64,000 nucleotides of DNA, taken from the NCBI GenBank assembly GCA_945868805.1, contig CAMBMO010000010.1, positions 1 to 64,000 on the forward strand, given 5' to 3'. Source of the DNA: Singulisphaera sp. GP187. GTDB taxonomy: Bacteria; Planctomycetota; Phycisphaerae; Phycisphaerales; SM1A02. The position numbers and the translations under genes were made by a program. Positions 35,555 to 44,967 of the stretch are shown here, in pieces. The stretch's first letter is position 1; each line of letters begins with the position of its first letter. Below the pieces are notes generated by a model that ran no database searches, was not told the DNA's origin, and worked only from the letters and a program-made list of their open reading frames with translations.

Positions 35555-37881
35555 CCGACTCGGTGGACACGACTCGATACGCGCGAGTCGCGGTTGAGCG
35601 AGGAATCGACCGGTACCCCGATGGTCTGACCTACCGGGTTCCGAACGAGTTGTGCGACATACGCCTCGGCGACTTTGTCTCGGTTCCGCTCGGACGAGGC
35701 GATGCAGAAGTGCATGGAGTCGTGGTCGGACTCGGGAGCGACGAACTGCTCGACTCTCGACTGATGCCAGCAAGGATCAAGGCGATCTCCTCGATCGATC
35801 GCACGAGCGATCCGATGCCAAGCACGGTCGTGCGACTCGCGCAGTGGATCTCTTCGTATTACTGCGCCCCGATCGGAGTGACGATTGCCGGGATCACGCC
35901 AAGCGCGGTCCGAAAGGGTGTTGGCAGAATCAAGCGAATCGCGGTCGAACTCGTCCCTGAGCAGGACCCAGCTTGCACGGAATCGCCGAGCAAGCAGATC
36001 CGTCTCCATCCCAAGCGACAGGCAGTGCTCGACGCGCTTGCTCGGCATCTGCCATCCGATCTCCCCATCGACATCGAAGCGCTCCAAACGGAGTGTGGCC
36101 TTGCGACTCGCGCTCCAATCCTCGCGCTCATCAAGAGTGGTCACTTGCGGGCAACGCACCGAACATCCGTTCAAGCGAAATGGGGCGCTTCAAGCATGGA
36201 TGAGCGACGCATCCCCGAACCGACGCTCGATCAGATGACTGTCATCGAAAGTATCAGCCGTGCTCTCGATAGAGGTTTTTCTCAGCACCTTCTCTTTGGC
36301 GTCACTGGATCCGGCAAGACTGAGGTCTATCTCCGACTCGCGACACAGGTACTCGCAGCAGGTCGATCCGTCCTCTATCTCGTCCCCGAGATTTCGTTGA
36401 CTCCGCAGACTGCTGGTCGAATTGTCGGGCGACTCCCTCGCGAGCGGATGGCGATCCTTCACTCGGGATTGACCGCGGCACAGCGGCATGAGCAATGGAT
36501 CGTCGCGACTCGACCTGGCGCGAAAATCGTGATCGGAGCGCGGAGTGCGATATTCGCGCCGATTCCCGACGGCGAACTTGGACTGATCATTGTCGACGAA
36601 GAACATGACCAGTCGTACAAGCAAGATCAATCGCCTCGGTATCACGGTCGAGATGTCGCGATCCGACGAGCGCAACTATCGAGTTGTCCGGTCATTCTCG
36701 GAAGCGCGACACCGAGTCTGGAAAGCTGGTGGAACGCGACCACGCGAGGCGTCTCGCAGTTGCATCAGTTGCCACACCGCGCACCAGGCCTTCTGACGCC
36801 CCGAGTCGAAGTGGTGGATTTCCGCAGGGAAACAGCGCTCCGGCGTGACCGTCGCGTCCACCTCGTCGGACCGACGCTCGAGTTTGCGCTCCGGCAGTGC
36901 TTCGCAGCTGGTGGACAAGCGATCGTCCTTCTGAATCGACGCGGCTATGCAAACTGGATCGCCTGCCCCGATCAAGAATGCGGTTGGATGATGCAGTGCG
37001 CGCACTGCGAGATTGGGATGGTGGTCCATCACGATCGTTCAGGAGGAGCTCTGTTGAGATTTGCGCGCTGTCATCACTGCCAGGCGGAACAGAAGGTGCC
37101 GACTCGATGCCCTCGCTGCGCGAAGAGTGCGACCATCTTTGGTCTCGGGACTCAGCGCGTTGAAGAGGAACTCGCCCGATTGTTTCCGGACCTCGTATCG
37201 CGAAATCAGATCGCACGCGTTGACAGCGACTCGATGAGTGATGCGAGCGACTTCCACGAAATTCTTGGGCGTTTCGGACGAGGCGAATGCCGAATGCTCC
37301 TCGGGACCCAGATGATCGCCAAAGGTCTGGACTTTCCGAATGTTCAGGTGGTCGGCGTGATCAGTGCTGACACTGCGCTCAACCTTCCCGACTTTCGAGC
37401 GAGCGAGCGGACGTTTCAGTTGGTCGCGCAAGTATCAGGCCGGTGCGGGCGAAGCCAGATCCCCGGTCGCGCGATCATCCAGACATTTCAACCCGATGCG
37501 GAACCAATTCTGGCCGCTGCACGGCAGGATTATCCCGAGTTCGCGCGCCAAGAACTGGAAGTCCGCAAGCGATTTGGACTCCCACCTGTCCATCGCATGG
37601 CACGCGTGGTCATCCGCCACGAAACACGAGAGGAAGCCGAGCGAATCGCGACAACCGTCTGTCGGGCTCTCGCGGCGCTCCCCGAGGCGAGCGGCGTCAT
37701 CATCCGAGGTCCCGCGCCATGCCCTATCGCACGAATCGCAGACCGCTGGAGAATCCAAATCGAGGTGCTCGCAGAGAGCCCCGCTCGACTTCAACAATTC
37801 CTCGCGGCTGCTCGCTCGCGCGCAATTCTCTCGCCTGGAGAAGTGATGGCCATCGATGTTGATCCGGTCGCGCTCCTCTAG
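35551..37881 (+). CDS. priA: Primosomal protein N' (replication restart helicase)
   Basis: This 776-aa superfamily 2 helicase restarts stalled replication forks. Domains in order: the 3'-DNA-binding domain (residues about 10-110), Walker A GVTGSGKTE at 250-258, the DEEH box D349-E-E-H352, the zinc-binding cysteines CPDQEC...CAHC...CHHC...CPRC around 475-530, and the second helicase lobe (GLGTQRVEEELARLFP near 535; TQMIAKGLDFPNVQVVGV near 588). Length is normal (E. coli 732). It is coupled to carA by a 4-base overlap although the two have no shared pathway; this may only reflect compact gene packing. Confidence 0.94.
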   Translation: MTDSVDTTRYARVAVERGIDRYPDGLTYRVPNELCDIRLGDFVSVPLGRGDAEVHGVVVGLGSDELLDSRLMPARIKAISSIDRTSDPMPSTVVRLAQWISSYYCAPIGVTIAGITPSAVRKGVGRIKRIAVELVPEQDPACTESPSKQIRLHPKRQAVLDALARHLPSDLPIDIEALQTECGLATRAPILALIKSGHLRATHRTSVQAKWGASSMDERRIPEPTLDQMTVIESISRALDRGFSQHLLFGVTGSGKTEVYLRLATQVLAAGRSVLYLVPEISLTPQTAGRIVGRLPRERMAILHSGLTAAQRHEQWIVATRPGAKIVIGARSAIFAPIPDGELGLIIVDEEHDQSYKQDQSPRYHGRDVAIRRAQLSSCPVILGSATPSLESWWNATTRGVSQLHQLPHRAPGLLTPRVEVVDFRRETALRRDRRVHLVGPTLEFALRQCFAAGGQAIVLLNRRGYANWIACPDQECGWMMQCAHCEIGMVVHHDRSGGALLRFARCHHCQAEQKVPTRCPRCAKSATIFGLGTQRVEEELARLFPDLVSRNQIARVDSDSMSDASDFHEILGRFGRGECRMLLGTQMIAKGLDFPNVQVVGVISADTALNLPDFRASERTFQLVAQVSGRCGRSQIPGRAIIQTFQPDAEPILAAARQDYPEFARQELEVRKRFGLPPVHRMARVVIRHETREEAERIATTVCRALAALPEASGVIIRGPAPCPIARIADRWRIQIEVLAESPARLQQFLAAARSRAILSPGEVMAIDVDPVALL

Positions 37882-37920
37882 GATCGGCGCCAATTCGCGA
37901 CGGGGTGAGGGGGCGATCAA

Positions 37921-37998
37921 GTGGTGCTCTGCTACACTCGACCATCGACGAGGAGACGACTCTTCGTCCATATTCCCGAACTCGTATGGAGCACCACC
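37921..37998 (+). promoter_or_regulatory. Structured leader of sucA: TACACT box, stem-loop and SD-masking inverted repeat
   Basis: A TACACT box is at 37933-37938. A 9-pair stem with an ACGA loop follows at 37947-37968 (GACGAGGAG with CTCUUCGUC, one G-U). An outer repeat pairs GTGGTGCTCT (37921-37930) with GGAGCACCAC (37988-37997); its right arm contains the GGAG ribosome site of the GTG at 37999. RNA started at the TACACT box lacks the left arm, while read-through RNA from priA has it. Confidence 0.55.
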
Positions 37999-40986
37999 GT
38001 GACCAATGAAGGCCACGACAAATCGGAATCCGCGCCCCCTGCGAGGCAATCCATCAACGGATGGGACGCCGCGTTTGTGGATGCGCTTTTTGCGCAGTGG
38101 ACGCAGGATCCGAACTCGGTCGACCCAGCCTGGAGAGAGTTTTTTGCCGGTTTCGAACTTGGACTCGCGAGACCCGCGCCTCGGGAGGCGTCCGAGGGCG
38201 ATGATCCGTCCGTCGCATCCGTCGCATCCGTCGCATCCGTCGCATCCACCCCATCGACTGGGAGTGGAGATATCGAGAATCAGCGAAAGGTCGACGCACT
38301 CGTCCACCGTTACCGCGAATTTGGACATCTCGCCGCTCAGCTCGATCCGCTCGGGACGACTCGGCCTTTTCCAGACGTCCTGACACTAGAGAGCGCCGGA
38401 TTGGGTGACGAGCACCTCGGCGTGCAGTTCGACGCGGGTTCACTCCCCATCAACTCCCCTGCCACACTTGGAGAAATTGTCGCTCAACTGGAGCAGACTT
38501 ACAGCGGTCACTGCGGTGTCGAATACCTGCACATCACCAACCACGAGCAGCGACAGTGGGTCGAGCGCAGAGTCGAGCAGTCAAGGGGCAAGCCGCACTT
38601 CGGTCCTCAGCAACAGAAGCGGATACTCAAGCGCCTGATCGATTCTGACGCGTTCGAAGCGTTCCTCGCGATGCGCTATGTCGGCAAGAAGCGCTTCGGA
38701 CTCGAGGGAGCGGACACGATCATCCCCATGCTCGATCAGCTGATCGAAACGGGCGCGGCGCTCGGGGCGCGCGAGTTCTGTTTTGCATTCGCGCACCGTG
38801 GGCGAGTCAACCTGCTGACCAATGTGATCGGGAAGAAGTACGAACAGGTCCTTACGGAATTCGAAGAGACCTGGACATCAGGATTCTCCGAAGGCGGGGG
38901 CGATGTGAAGTATCACCAGGGCTACAGCTCGGATCGTGAGACTGCGTCTGGATCGGTGCATGTCACTGCCTCGCCCAATGCGTCGCATCTCGAGTTTGTA
39001 AACGGGATCGTGCTCGGTCGTACCCGTGCCAAACAAGACTTGCGTGGCGACACCGAACGCCGAGAAGTGGTGCCGGTCTTGGTACATGGCGACTCTTCGT
39101 TTCCTGGACAAGGATCGGTGTCGGAGTGCTTCAACTTTATGAAACTGGGCGGGTACGACGTCGGTGGCGCGATCCATGTGATCATCAACAACCAAGTCGG
39201 CTTCACGACGAACCCGGAATGCACATTCGGGGGGCAGTATTGCTCGGATCTGGCGAAGGCGTATGACGTTCCGATCTTTCATGTCAATGGAGACGACCCT
39301 GAGGCCTGCGTCTGGGCGATTCAAACTGCGACGGAGTTTCGACAGGCATTCGGGAGGGACTCACTCGTCGAACTCTGGTGCTATCGCAAGAATGGGCACA
39401 ACGAGACAGACGAGCCGTCGTTCACTCAGCCCATGCTTTATCGACGAGTTCGCGATCAAGCACCGATTGCGACGACATACCGAGATCGTTTGATCGCTCA
39501 AGGAGTGGTGACTGCTGACGAAGCCGATGCGCTGGTCAAGTCGGTCTTTGATCGAATGGACGCGGCGCAGTCCGCGATCAAGGAGAAACCCGTCTTCCCT
39601 GCCGTCCCGCCATTCGAAGGTCGATGGAAGGGTCTCGACAACAAGTATCACTGCGATCCAGTCGAGACCGGAGCGCCACTCGCGACGCTCGCAAAGATTG
39701 CGAGCACGATCGCGGTGATTCCCGATCACATCACGGCGCACCGCACGATTGCGCGCCTGGTCGCAGCTCGCGGGGATTTCGATTCGGACGCCAAGATCGA
39801 CTGGGCGACTGCCGAGCTCTTGGCGTACGGATCGTTGCTTCAGGACGGTTCGACCGTCCGAATCAGCGGTCAAGATGTTGAACGCGGAACATTCAGCCAT
39901 CGCCATGCGGTCGTGATCTGCCAAGATACTGGGGGGCGTTACTGCTCACTCGCCACGCTCGGTCGGTTTGAAATCTGGAACAGCCCACTCACCGAGAATG
40001 CCGTAGTCGGATTCGAGCTCGGATATTCGCAGACCGATCCGAATGCGCTCGTGATCTGGGAGGCGCAATTCGGCGACTTCGCCAACGGTGCACAAGTCAT
40101 CTTCGATCAGTTTCTGACAAGCGGAGAGGCGAAGTGGCACCGGGCGGCTGGCTTGGTGCTCCTCCTTCCCCACGGGTATGAGGGGCAGGGTCCAGAGCAT
40201 TCTTCCGCTCGACTTGAGCGGTTCTTGCAGATGGCAGCTCGAGACAATTTCGACGCGATCTATCCGTCGACGACCGCCCAGCTCTTCCACGCACTTCGAA
40301 GACAGGTCAAGAGGGACTTTCGAAAACCACTCGTCGTGATGACTCCCAAGAGCATGCTTCGCTTGCAGGACGCGCAAAGCGTTGGATCGGACTTCGTCCA
40401 GGGAAGTTTCCAGCGATTGATCGACGATCCCGATGTTTCCAGTGCGGCGACCATCACGCGTGTGTTCTTCTGCACGGGCAAGTACTTCCACGAACTCCGT
40501 GCACGGCGCGAAGTGGTGGGCGAGCGCGACTGCGCATTCGTCCGCATCGAGCAACTTGCACCCTTTCCAGCCGACGAAGTTGAGGGAATCTTGAAGAAGT
40601 ACCAAGGTGCTCAGATGCACTGGGTCCAGGAAGAACCGCGAAACATGGGCGCGTACCGATTCATCCAAGCGCAGTTTCTCGACCGATTCGACATAAACCC
40701 GAAGTACGTCGGGCGACCAGATTCTGCGACCCCCGCAGTTGGATCGACGAAGGCGCATGAGAAGCAGGCTCATTCGATCCAGCTTCAGGTCTTTCCGACA
40801 CTTGCGACTGAAACGGCCACCGCGATGACGCTCGGAACTACGCCCGAGAAAGAGTCATCGCAGCGCAAGACAAAGCCCAAGACAAAGCCCGAGGCAAAGC
40901 CCGAGAAAAAATCGGACCACGAGAACGGCACGGCAAAGGGTGGCAAAGCCACGAGCGGTCGGAAGGCCGCCACGAACAAGCGATAG
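37999..40986 (+). CDS. sucA: 2-oxoglutarate dehydrogenase E1 component
   Basis: I start at the GTG at 37999, seven bases after GGAG, giving 995 aa. E1 decarboxylates 2-oxoglutarate with thiamine diphosphate and loads lipoate on SucB in the TCA cycle. Family blocks are FVDALFAQWTQDPNSVDPAW near 25-44, FCFAFAHRGRVNLLTNVIGK near 258-277, GGDVKYHQGYSSDRE near 298, VLVHGDSSFPGQGSVSECF, HVIINNQVGFTTNPECTFG, and LWCYRKNGHNETDEPSFTQP. Four perfect copies of a 9-base repeat (38212-38247) encode VAS units at residues 72-83, between the tail and core domains. The last 45 residues are a Lys/Glu/Ser-rich tail (for example KTKPKTKPEAKPEKK) absent from typical E1. Confidence 0.94.
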   Translation: MTNEGHDKSESAPPARQSINGWDAAFVDALFAQWTQDPNSVDPAWREFFAGFELGLARPAPREASEGDDPSVASVASVASVASTPSTGSGDIENQRKVDALVHRYREFGHLAAQLDPLGTTRPFPDVLTLESAGLGDEHLGVQFDAGSLPINSPATLGEIVAQLEQTYSGHCGVEYLHITNHEQRQWVERRVEQSRGKPHFGPQQQKRILKRLIDSDAFEAFLAMRYVGKKRFGLEGADTIIPMLDQLIETGAALGAREFCFAFAHRGRVNLLTNVIGKKYEQVLTEFEETWTSGFSEGGGDVKYHQGYSSDRETASGSVHVTASPNASHLEFVNGIVLGRTRAKQDLRGDTERREVVPVLVHGDSSFPGQGSVSECFNFMKLGGYDVGGAIHVIINNQVGFTTNPECTFGGQYCSDLAKAYDVPIFHVNGDDPEACVWAIQTATEFRQAFGRDSLVELWCYRKNGHNETDEPSFTQPMLYRRVRDQAPIATTYRDRLIAQGVVTADEADALVKSVFDRMDAAQSAIKEKPVFPAVPPFEGRWKGLDNKYHCDPVETGAPLATLAKIASTIAVIPDHITAHRTIARLVAARGDFDSDAKIDWATAELLAYGSLLQDGSTVRISGQDVERGTFSHRHAVVICQDTGGRYCSLATLGRFEIWNSPLTENAVVGFELGYSQTDPNALVIWEAQFGDFANGAQVIFDQFLTSGEAKWHRAAGLVLLLPHGYEGQGPEHSSARLERFLQMAARDNFDAIYPSTTAQLFHALRRQVKRDFRKPLVVMTPKSMLRLQDAQSVGSDFVQGSFQRLIDDPDVSSAATITRVFFCTGKYFHELRARREVVGERDCAFVRIEQLAPFPADEVEGILKKYQGAQMHWVQEEPRNMGAYRFIQAQFLDRFDINPKYVGRPDSATPAVGSTKAHEKQAHSIQLQVFPTLATETATAMTLGTTPEKESSQRKTKPKTKPEAKPEKKSDHENGTAKGGKATSGRKAATNKR
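38212..38247 (+). repeat. Four tandem copies of a 9-base repeat within sucA
   Basis: The unit GTCGCATCC occurs four times perfectly, in frame, encoding Val-Ala-Ser repeats in the linker after the N-terminal segment of SucA. Copy number could vary between strains by slippage. Confidence 0.85.
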
Positions 40987-41049
40987 TCGCGAATGTATCA
41001 GACAGACGAGGACCAGATCGCGGAGTCATGAAAATGCGAGGAAGAACCC

Positions 41050-42288
41050 ATGGTTGAAGTCGTCGTTCCAAGTCCCGGTGAGTCGATCACCGAAGTCACG
41101 CTCGGCACATGGCGCAAGAGCGACGGCGACTGGGTCGAGAAAGACGAATTGCTGAACGAGATTGACTCGGACAAAGCGACGCTCGAGTTGCTATCGCCTG
41201 CGTCTGGCGCAATTCGTTTGGTTGTGAAATCTGGGAGTGAGCAAAAGGTTGGAACGCTCGTCGCGAAGATCGACGAGAAGGCGAAGCGTCCGGCTGGATC
41301 AGCGCCTTCAGCGAGCGCGTCGCCGAAGGCATCCCCGAAGGCGATGCCACCGAAGGTCGACGAGTCACCCGCTCGCATTTCAGGCGTGGCGAAAAAACTC
41401 GCAGCCGAACGCGGGATCGACGCGGGCGCGCTCTCTGGTTCTGGACCGTCAGGTCGCGTCATGAAAATTGATGTCGAAGGCGCAGCCACGAAGAACGACT
41501 CTCCACGCGCTCCTCACTCGGCCGAGGCGACACCAGCAGCAAGTCCAGCAGCGAGTCCAGCAGGAAGTCCAGCAGGAAGCCGAGGTGTTCGCAGGGAAAA
41601 GCTGACCCGTCTTCGACAGCGAATCGCGGAGCGACTTGTGAGCGCACAGCACAACGCCGCGATGCTGACGACATTCAACGAAGTCGACATGACCGAAGTC
41701 ATCCGCCTTCGCACCGAACACAAGCTCGAATTCGAAAAAGTGCACGGCGTCGGACTCGGATTCATGGGATTCTTCATCCGCTCGTGTGTTTCGGCATTGC
41801 GACAATTCCCTCGCGCCAACGCATATCTCGCGGGCGACGAGATGGAGTATCACGACTATGTCGATGTCGGTGTCGCTGTTGGGACGGAGCGCGGGCTGGT
41901 CGTTCCCGTCATTCGCGCAGCGGAGTGCATGGCACTTCCCGACATTGAGCGATCGCTCAAGACATTCGCACTTCGCGCGCGCGAAGGCAAACTCACCGTC
42001 CAGGAGATGACGGGCGGAACCTTCACCATTTCCAACGGCGGGGTCTATGGCTCGCTGATGTCCACGCCGATTTTGAATCCACCGCAATCCGCAATTCTGG
42101 GGATGCACGCGATCAAAAAGCGTGCTGTCGAAGACCCCCACAACCTCGGCCAGATTGCGCTTCGACCGATGATGTACTTGGCACTTTCCTACGATCACCG
42201 TGTTCTCGATGGTGCAGATGCGGTCGGGTTTCTCGTCCATGTCAAGGACTGCATTGAAAAGCCTGGACGACTGCTGCTGGGTGTTTGA
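41050..42288 (+). CDS. sucB: 2-oxoglutarate dehydrogenase E2 (dihydrolipoyl succinyltransferase)
   Basis: This 412-aa enzyme has one lipoyl domain (1-75) with the lipoylated lysine in [12 protein letters not shown]42; a peripheral-subunit-binding domain at 108-141 ([20 protein letters not shown]...GRVMKIDV); and a catalytic domain from about 180 ending [15 protein letters not shown], with H383 and D387. Two alanine/serine/proline-rich hinges separate the domains; the second (about 158-178) is built from 12-base repeats. The ATG is preceded by AGGAAG. It follows sucA by 63 bases, so the two are co-transcribed. The E3 subunit gene is not here. Confidence 0.94.
   Translation: MVEVVVPSPGESITEVTLGTWRKSDGDWVEKDELLNEIDSDKATLELLSPASGAIRLVVKSGSEQKVGTLVAKIDEKAKRPAGSAPSASASPKASPKAMPPKVDESPARISGVAKKLAAERGIDAGALSGSGPSGRVMKIDVEGAATKNDSPRAPHSAEATPAASPAASPAGSPAGSRGVRREKLTRLRQRIAERLVSAQHNAAMLTTFNEVDMTEVIRLRTEHKLEFEKVHGVGLGFMGFFIRSCVSALRQFPRANAYLAGDEMEYHDYVDVGVAVGTERGLVVPVIRAAECMALPDIERSLKTFALRAREGKLTVQEMTGGTFTISNGGVYGSLMSTPILNPPQSAILGMHAIKKRAVEDPHNLGQIALRPMMYLALSYDHRVLDGADAVGFLVHVKDCIEKPGRLLLGV
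41539..41580 (+). repeat. 12-base tandem repeat in the SucB hinge
   Basis: Three near-identical 12-base units containing AGTCCAGCA encode the ASP/GSP alanine-proline hinge between the E1/E3-binding domain and the catalytic domain. They differ by one or two bases. Confidence 0.75.
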
Positions 42289-42320
42289 CGACGACTTCAA
42301 ACTTCAACGGAGCTTCTCTC

Positions 42321-42893
42321 ATGACTAGGAATACTTTTTCGATCGGTTGCCGAATGCTCGTCGTCGCGATTGCGATTCTCGCGGTCGGAAGTGGATTCGG
42401 TTGCGAAGAGGACGAGGCTGAGACTCCTCCGATCGCACCAGCGAACCGCGGTCCCACCCCTCCGGTCATCACGGTGGATCTCGTTCAAATCTGTACAAAG
42501 CTCGGCGTCGCGTTTCAGGGTCGAGCCGATGGAGTCAGCATGATGGCGCAGGGAAAGACCCTGAATGCCCAGCAGTCCGCCTCGTACTTCCAGTCGATGA
42601 TGGATGTCGCGACGATTTCGAAGGAGATCTCGGACATGCTCCAAAAGAACCCTCGGTGGCAACCCCCGACCACGAAGGCGCTCGAAGTGCACACGAAGGC
42701 AGGAATCATTGCCCTCTATCACGCGGAGAATGCGCTGAAGAAAGCGAAGCAGGCTGGAAGAGCGGGATCGACCACAGGGAAATGCCCCGCCGACATCGCC
42801 AAGTTCGTGGCGGACAACGATCTCATCATCAGTCGCGTTCGCGGATTGATGCCCTATTCCAAAAGCGAGATGGATCCGTCGACGAAAAAGTGA
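42321..42893 (+). CDS. Probable lipoprotein of unknown function
   Basis: I take the ATG at 42321 (190 aa), with GGAG ten bases upstream; an earlier in-frame ATG at 42285 lies inside the sucB end. A signal segment (MLVVAIAILAVGSGFGC) ends at a cysteine followed by acidic residues (EEDEAE). The box is poor for signal peptidase II (GFGC), so lipidation is likely but uncertain. The rest is helical, with ISDMLQKNPRWQPPTTKALE and ALKKAKQAGRAGSTTGKCP and a second cysteine near 160. It has no motif I can assign. It follows sucB by 32 bases and is probably in the same transcript. Confidence 0.6.
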   Translation: MTRNTFSIGCRMLVVAIAILAVGSGFGCEEDEAETPPIAPANRGPTPPVITVDLVQICTKLGVAFQGRADGVSMMAQGKTLNAQQSASYFQSMMDVATISKEISDMLQKNPRWQPPTTKALEVHTKAGIIALYHAENALKKAKQAGRAGSTTGKCPADIAKFVADNDLIISRVRGLMPYSKSEMDPSTKK

Positions 42894-42913
42894 CGGGTCG
42901 AATCGAGCCCGTC
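42885..42913 (-). terminator. Intrinsic terminator of the ftsI cluster
   Basis: On the minus strand GACGGG (42908-42913) and CCCGTC (42892-42897) form a six-pair stem with a ten-base loop, followed two bases later by TTTTT. It lies eight bases past the ftsI stop and partly inside the 3' end of the convergent lipoprotein gene. Confidence 0.5.
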
Positions 42914-42921
42914 CGATCGCT

Positions 42922-44967
42922 CTACCTCGACGACTGACTTGTCTTGCGCGTCCCGGCTGACCGACTCGTAGTTGCCGGTGTGCTTGTGGCCGGTGTGCTT
43001 GTGGCAGTCGTTGCCCGCGCTTTTTGTCGCGCAGGAAGGGCGACCGGAGCATCTGGCGATGACTCCGCCGCAAGGTCCTCATCACCCGCGACATCGGTGA
43101 ACACGAGCGCCGCTTCCACCCGATCCTTGGCATCGAGCGGCAGGTCTTGTCCCGACGCCAAAATCGCGGCGCGACGACTCGCTAATTGATCGGGCTTCAC
43201 CCCGAGATATTGCAACGATTCATCAATGACATCCCGAACGACTGGACCGGCGATCGATCCTCCGAAGTGGCCCTTCTTTTTATCGGGGTCATCGATCACG
43301 CAGAGCACGACAATTCGCGGATGATCGTACGGCGCACCCGCGATGAAATTGGCGACATAGCGGTCGTCGAAGTATCCCTTGCCTTGACCTGCGGGCTTGG
43401 GAAGTTGCGCCGTGCCTGACTTTCCAAACATCCGATAGAGCGCACTCTGAGCTTTGCGACCCGTCCCCTCGGTCAAGACTCCCTCCATCGCAGACCTTGT
43501 CTCGAGTGCGATATTCGCAGGAATGACCGCGGTTCGAGTTGTTGCGATGACACGGCCATCGGGACCGACTGGAAGAGCGATCCGCGGTTGAGGCATCCAA
43601 CCGTCATTGCAGAACGCGCTAAATGCCCGGACCATTTGCACTGGCGTGACGCCGATTTCATGCCCCATCGCCACTGACGTCTGCGTGTACTTCGACCACG
43701 CAGCAGGAGTGGTGACAAGCCCGGTCGTTTCACCTGGCACTCCAAGATTCGTCAACTGCCCAAAACCGAATCGCTTGACGACATCGTTCTGCATCGACTC
43801 GAACGACATGCGCTCTCCCGCGATCGCCATTCCGCTGTTGAGACTCTTCACGAGAACAGTGCGCCAGGTCACGGGGCCGTAGTACTTCACATCTCGTATC
43901 GCTCGACCGAAAGACGTTCGATGCGGGCCATTCGAAGGGGTCTGCACGCGAGAGTTCACTGAAAAGACTCCCGACTCTGTCGCAGTCGCCCACACGAACG
44001 GTTTGAATGTCGAACCCGGCTCGAATGGATCGGTCAAACAGCGATTTCGTCCGAGTGCAGGATCAATTCTTCGTGACGGATCGCTCGTGATTTCCCTCCA
44101 TCCGGAACGAGCGCGCAGAATGTCGACCATCGCCAAGACGTCGCCCGTCTGTGGATCGAAGGCGACGAGCCGACCACCGCCTGCGTTGTATTGCCTGACA
44201 GCTTCAGCGAGCCGTCGCTCGGCGATGTCTTGAAGCACCACATCGATCGAGAGTCGCACATCCGTGCCATCGTCCGCCGGGATGAAATTGCCGTCGTCGA
44301 TGTGCAGAACATTGCGCTGGACATCCCGAAGAAATGTCAATCTTCCGTTCGTCGCCGCGAGACTCGACTCGAAGCTCAATTCCGCTCCCGAGAGGCCTTT
44401 GTGCTCGAATCCAACTTTGCCGATGACTGGCGCCGCCACAGACCCCTGTGGGTATTCGCGCACGAGCTTTGATTCGATGCCGAGTCCCTCGATGTCAATC
44501 GTTCTGATGCCATCGAGCTCGGCTTCGGAGAGGTCTCCATCGAGTACGACGTATCGATCATCTGCACGCGCTCGGAGGACTCCCTCGATGTCGGATGCCT
44601 GTTTCCCCAGTATCGCGGAGAGCGCCGGTGCAAGATCGCCGAATGGGTCGGTCGTGACGAGCGCCTGCGGATCGCTCTTGAGCCCTTCCTGAATCCGTTC
44701 GTTTCCTCGTTTCCAGATCGTCGCAGGATCGGCGAAGAGTCGATATCCCACCACGCTCGTGGCAAGGATTCGACCGCGGCGATCAAGGATTCGTCCCCGT
44801 GAGGCGAGCTCGGCCGATGTCGATGTTCGCGAACCCATCGCGGGCAGTAACTGCGACGGAGGGACTGTCTTCAACTGTGCAGTTCTCACAAGCGTGGCGC
44901 CGAGCGTCACGATGGTGACGACCAACACGCCACGCGACCAACCACGAATACGCGAGTTGGAACTCAT
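42922..44967 (-). CDS. ftsI: Penicillin-binding protein, FtsI/PBP2-class transpeptidase
   Basis: This 681-aa division-type class B PBP crosslinks septal peptidoglycan. It has an N-terminal TM at about 13-29, a dimerisation/pedestal region (SRGRILDRRGRILATSVVGY near 56-75), and the transpeptidase motifs S319-T-F-K322 in EPGSTFKPF, S375-L-N377 in KSLNSGMAI, and K516-S-G in FGKSGTAQL. The C-terminal 30 residues are Thr/Ser/Ala/Pro repeats (TSTPATSTPATT), not usual for FtsI. Its start overlaps the FtsL-like stop by four bases. The neighbours rsmH and an ftsL-like gene support FtsI over PBP2. Confidence 0.9.
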   Translation of the reverse strand: MSSNSRIRGWSRGVLVVTIVTLGATLVRTAQLKTVPPSQLLPAMGSRTSTSAELASRGRILDRRGRILATSVVGYRLFADPATIWKRGNERIQEGLKSDPQALVTTDPFGDLAPALSAILGKQASDIEGVLRARADDRYVVLDGDLSEAELDGIRTIDIEGLGIESKLVREYPQGSVAAPVIGKVGFEHKGLSGAELSFESSLAATNGRLTFLRDVQRNVLHIDDGNFIPADDGTDVRLSIDVVLQDIAERRLAEAVRQYNAGGGRLVAFDPQTGDVLAMVDILRARSGWREITSDPSRRIDPALGRNRCLTDPFEPGSTFKPFVWATATESGVFSVNSRVQTPSNGPHRTSFGRAIRDVKYYGPVTWRTVLVKSLNSGMAIAGERMSFESMQNDVVKRFGFGQLTNLGVPGETTGLVTTPAAWSKYTQTSVAMGHEIGVTPVQMVRAFSAFCNDGWMPQPRIALPVGPDGRVIATTRTAVIPANIALETRSAMEGVLTEGTGRKAQSALYRMFGKSGTAQLPKPAGQGKGYFDDRYVANFIAGAPYDHPRIVVLCVIDDPDKKKGHFGGSIAGPVVRDVIDESLQYLGVKPDQLASRRAAILASGQDLPLDAKDRVEAALVFTDVAGDEDLAAESSPDAPVALPARQKARATTATSTPATSTPATTSRSAGTRKTSQSSR

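Noticed and set aside
37944-37946. ATC start for sucA right after TACACT
   Set aside because: It is not in frame with SucA; the GTG at 37999 with GGAG seven bases upstream fits better.
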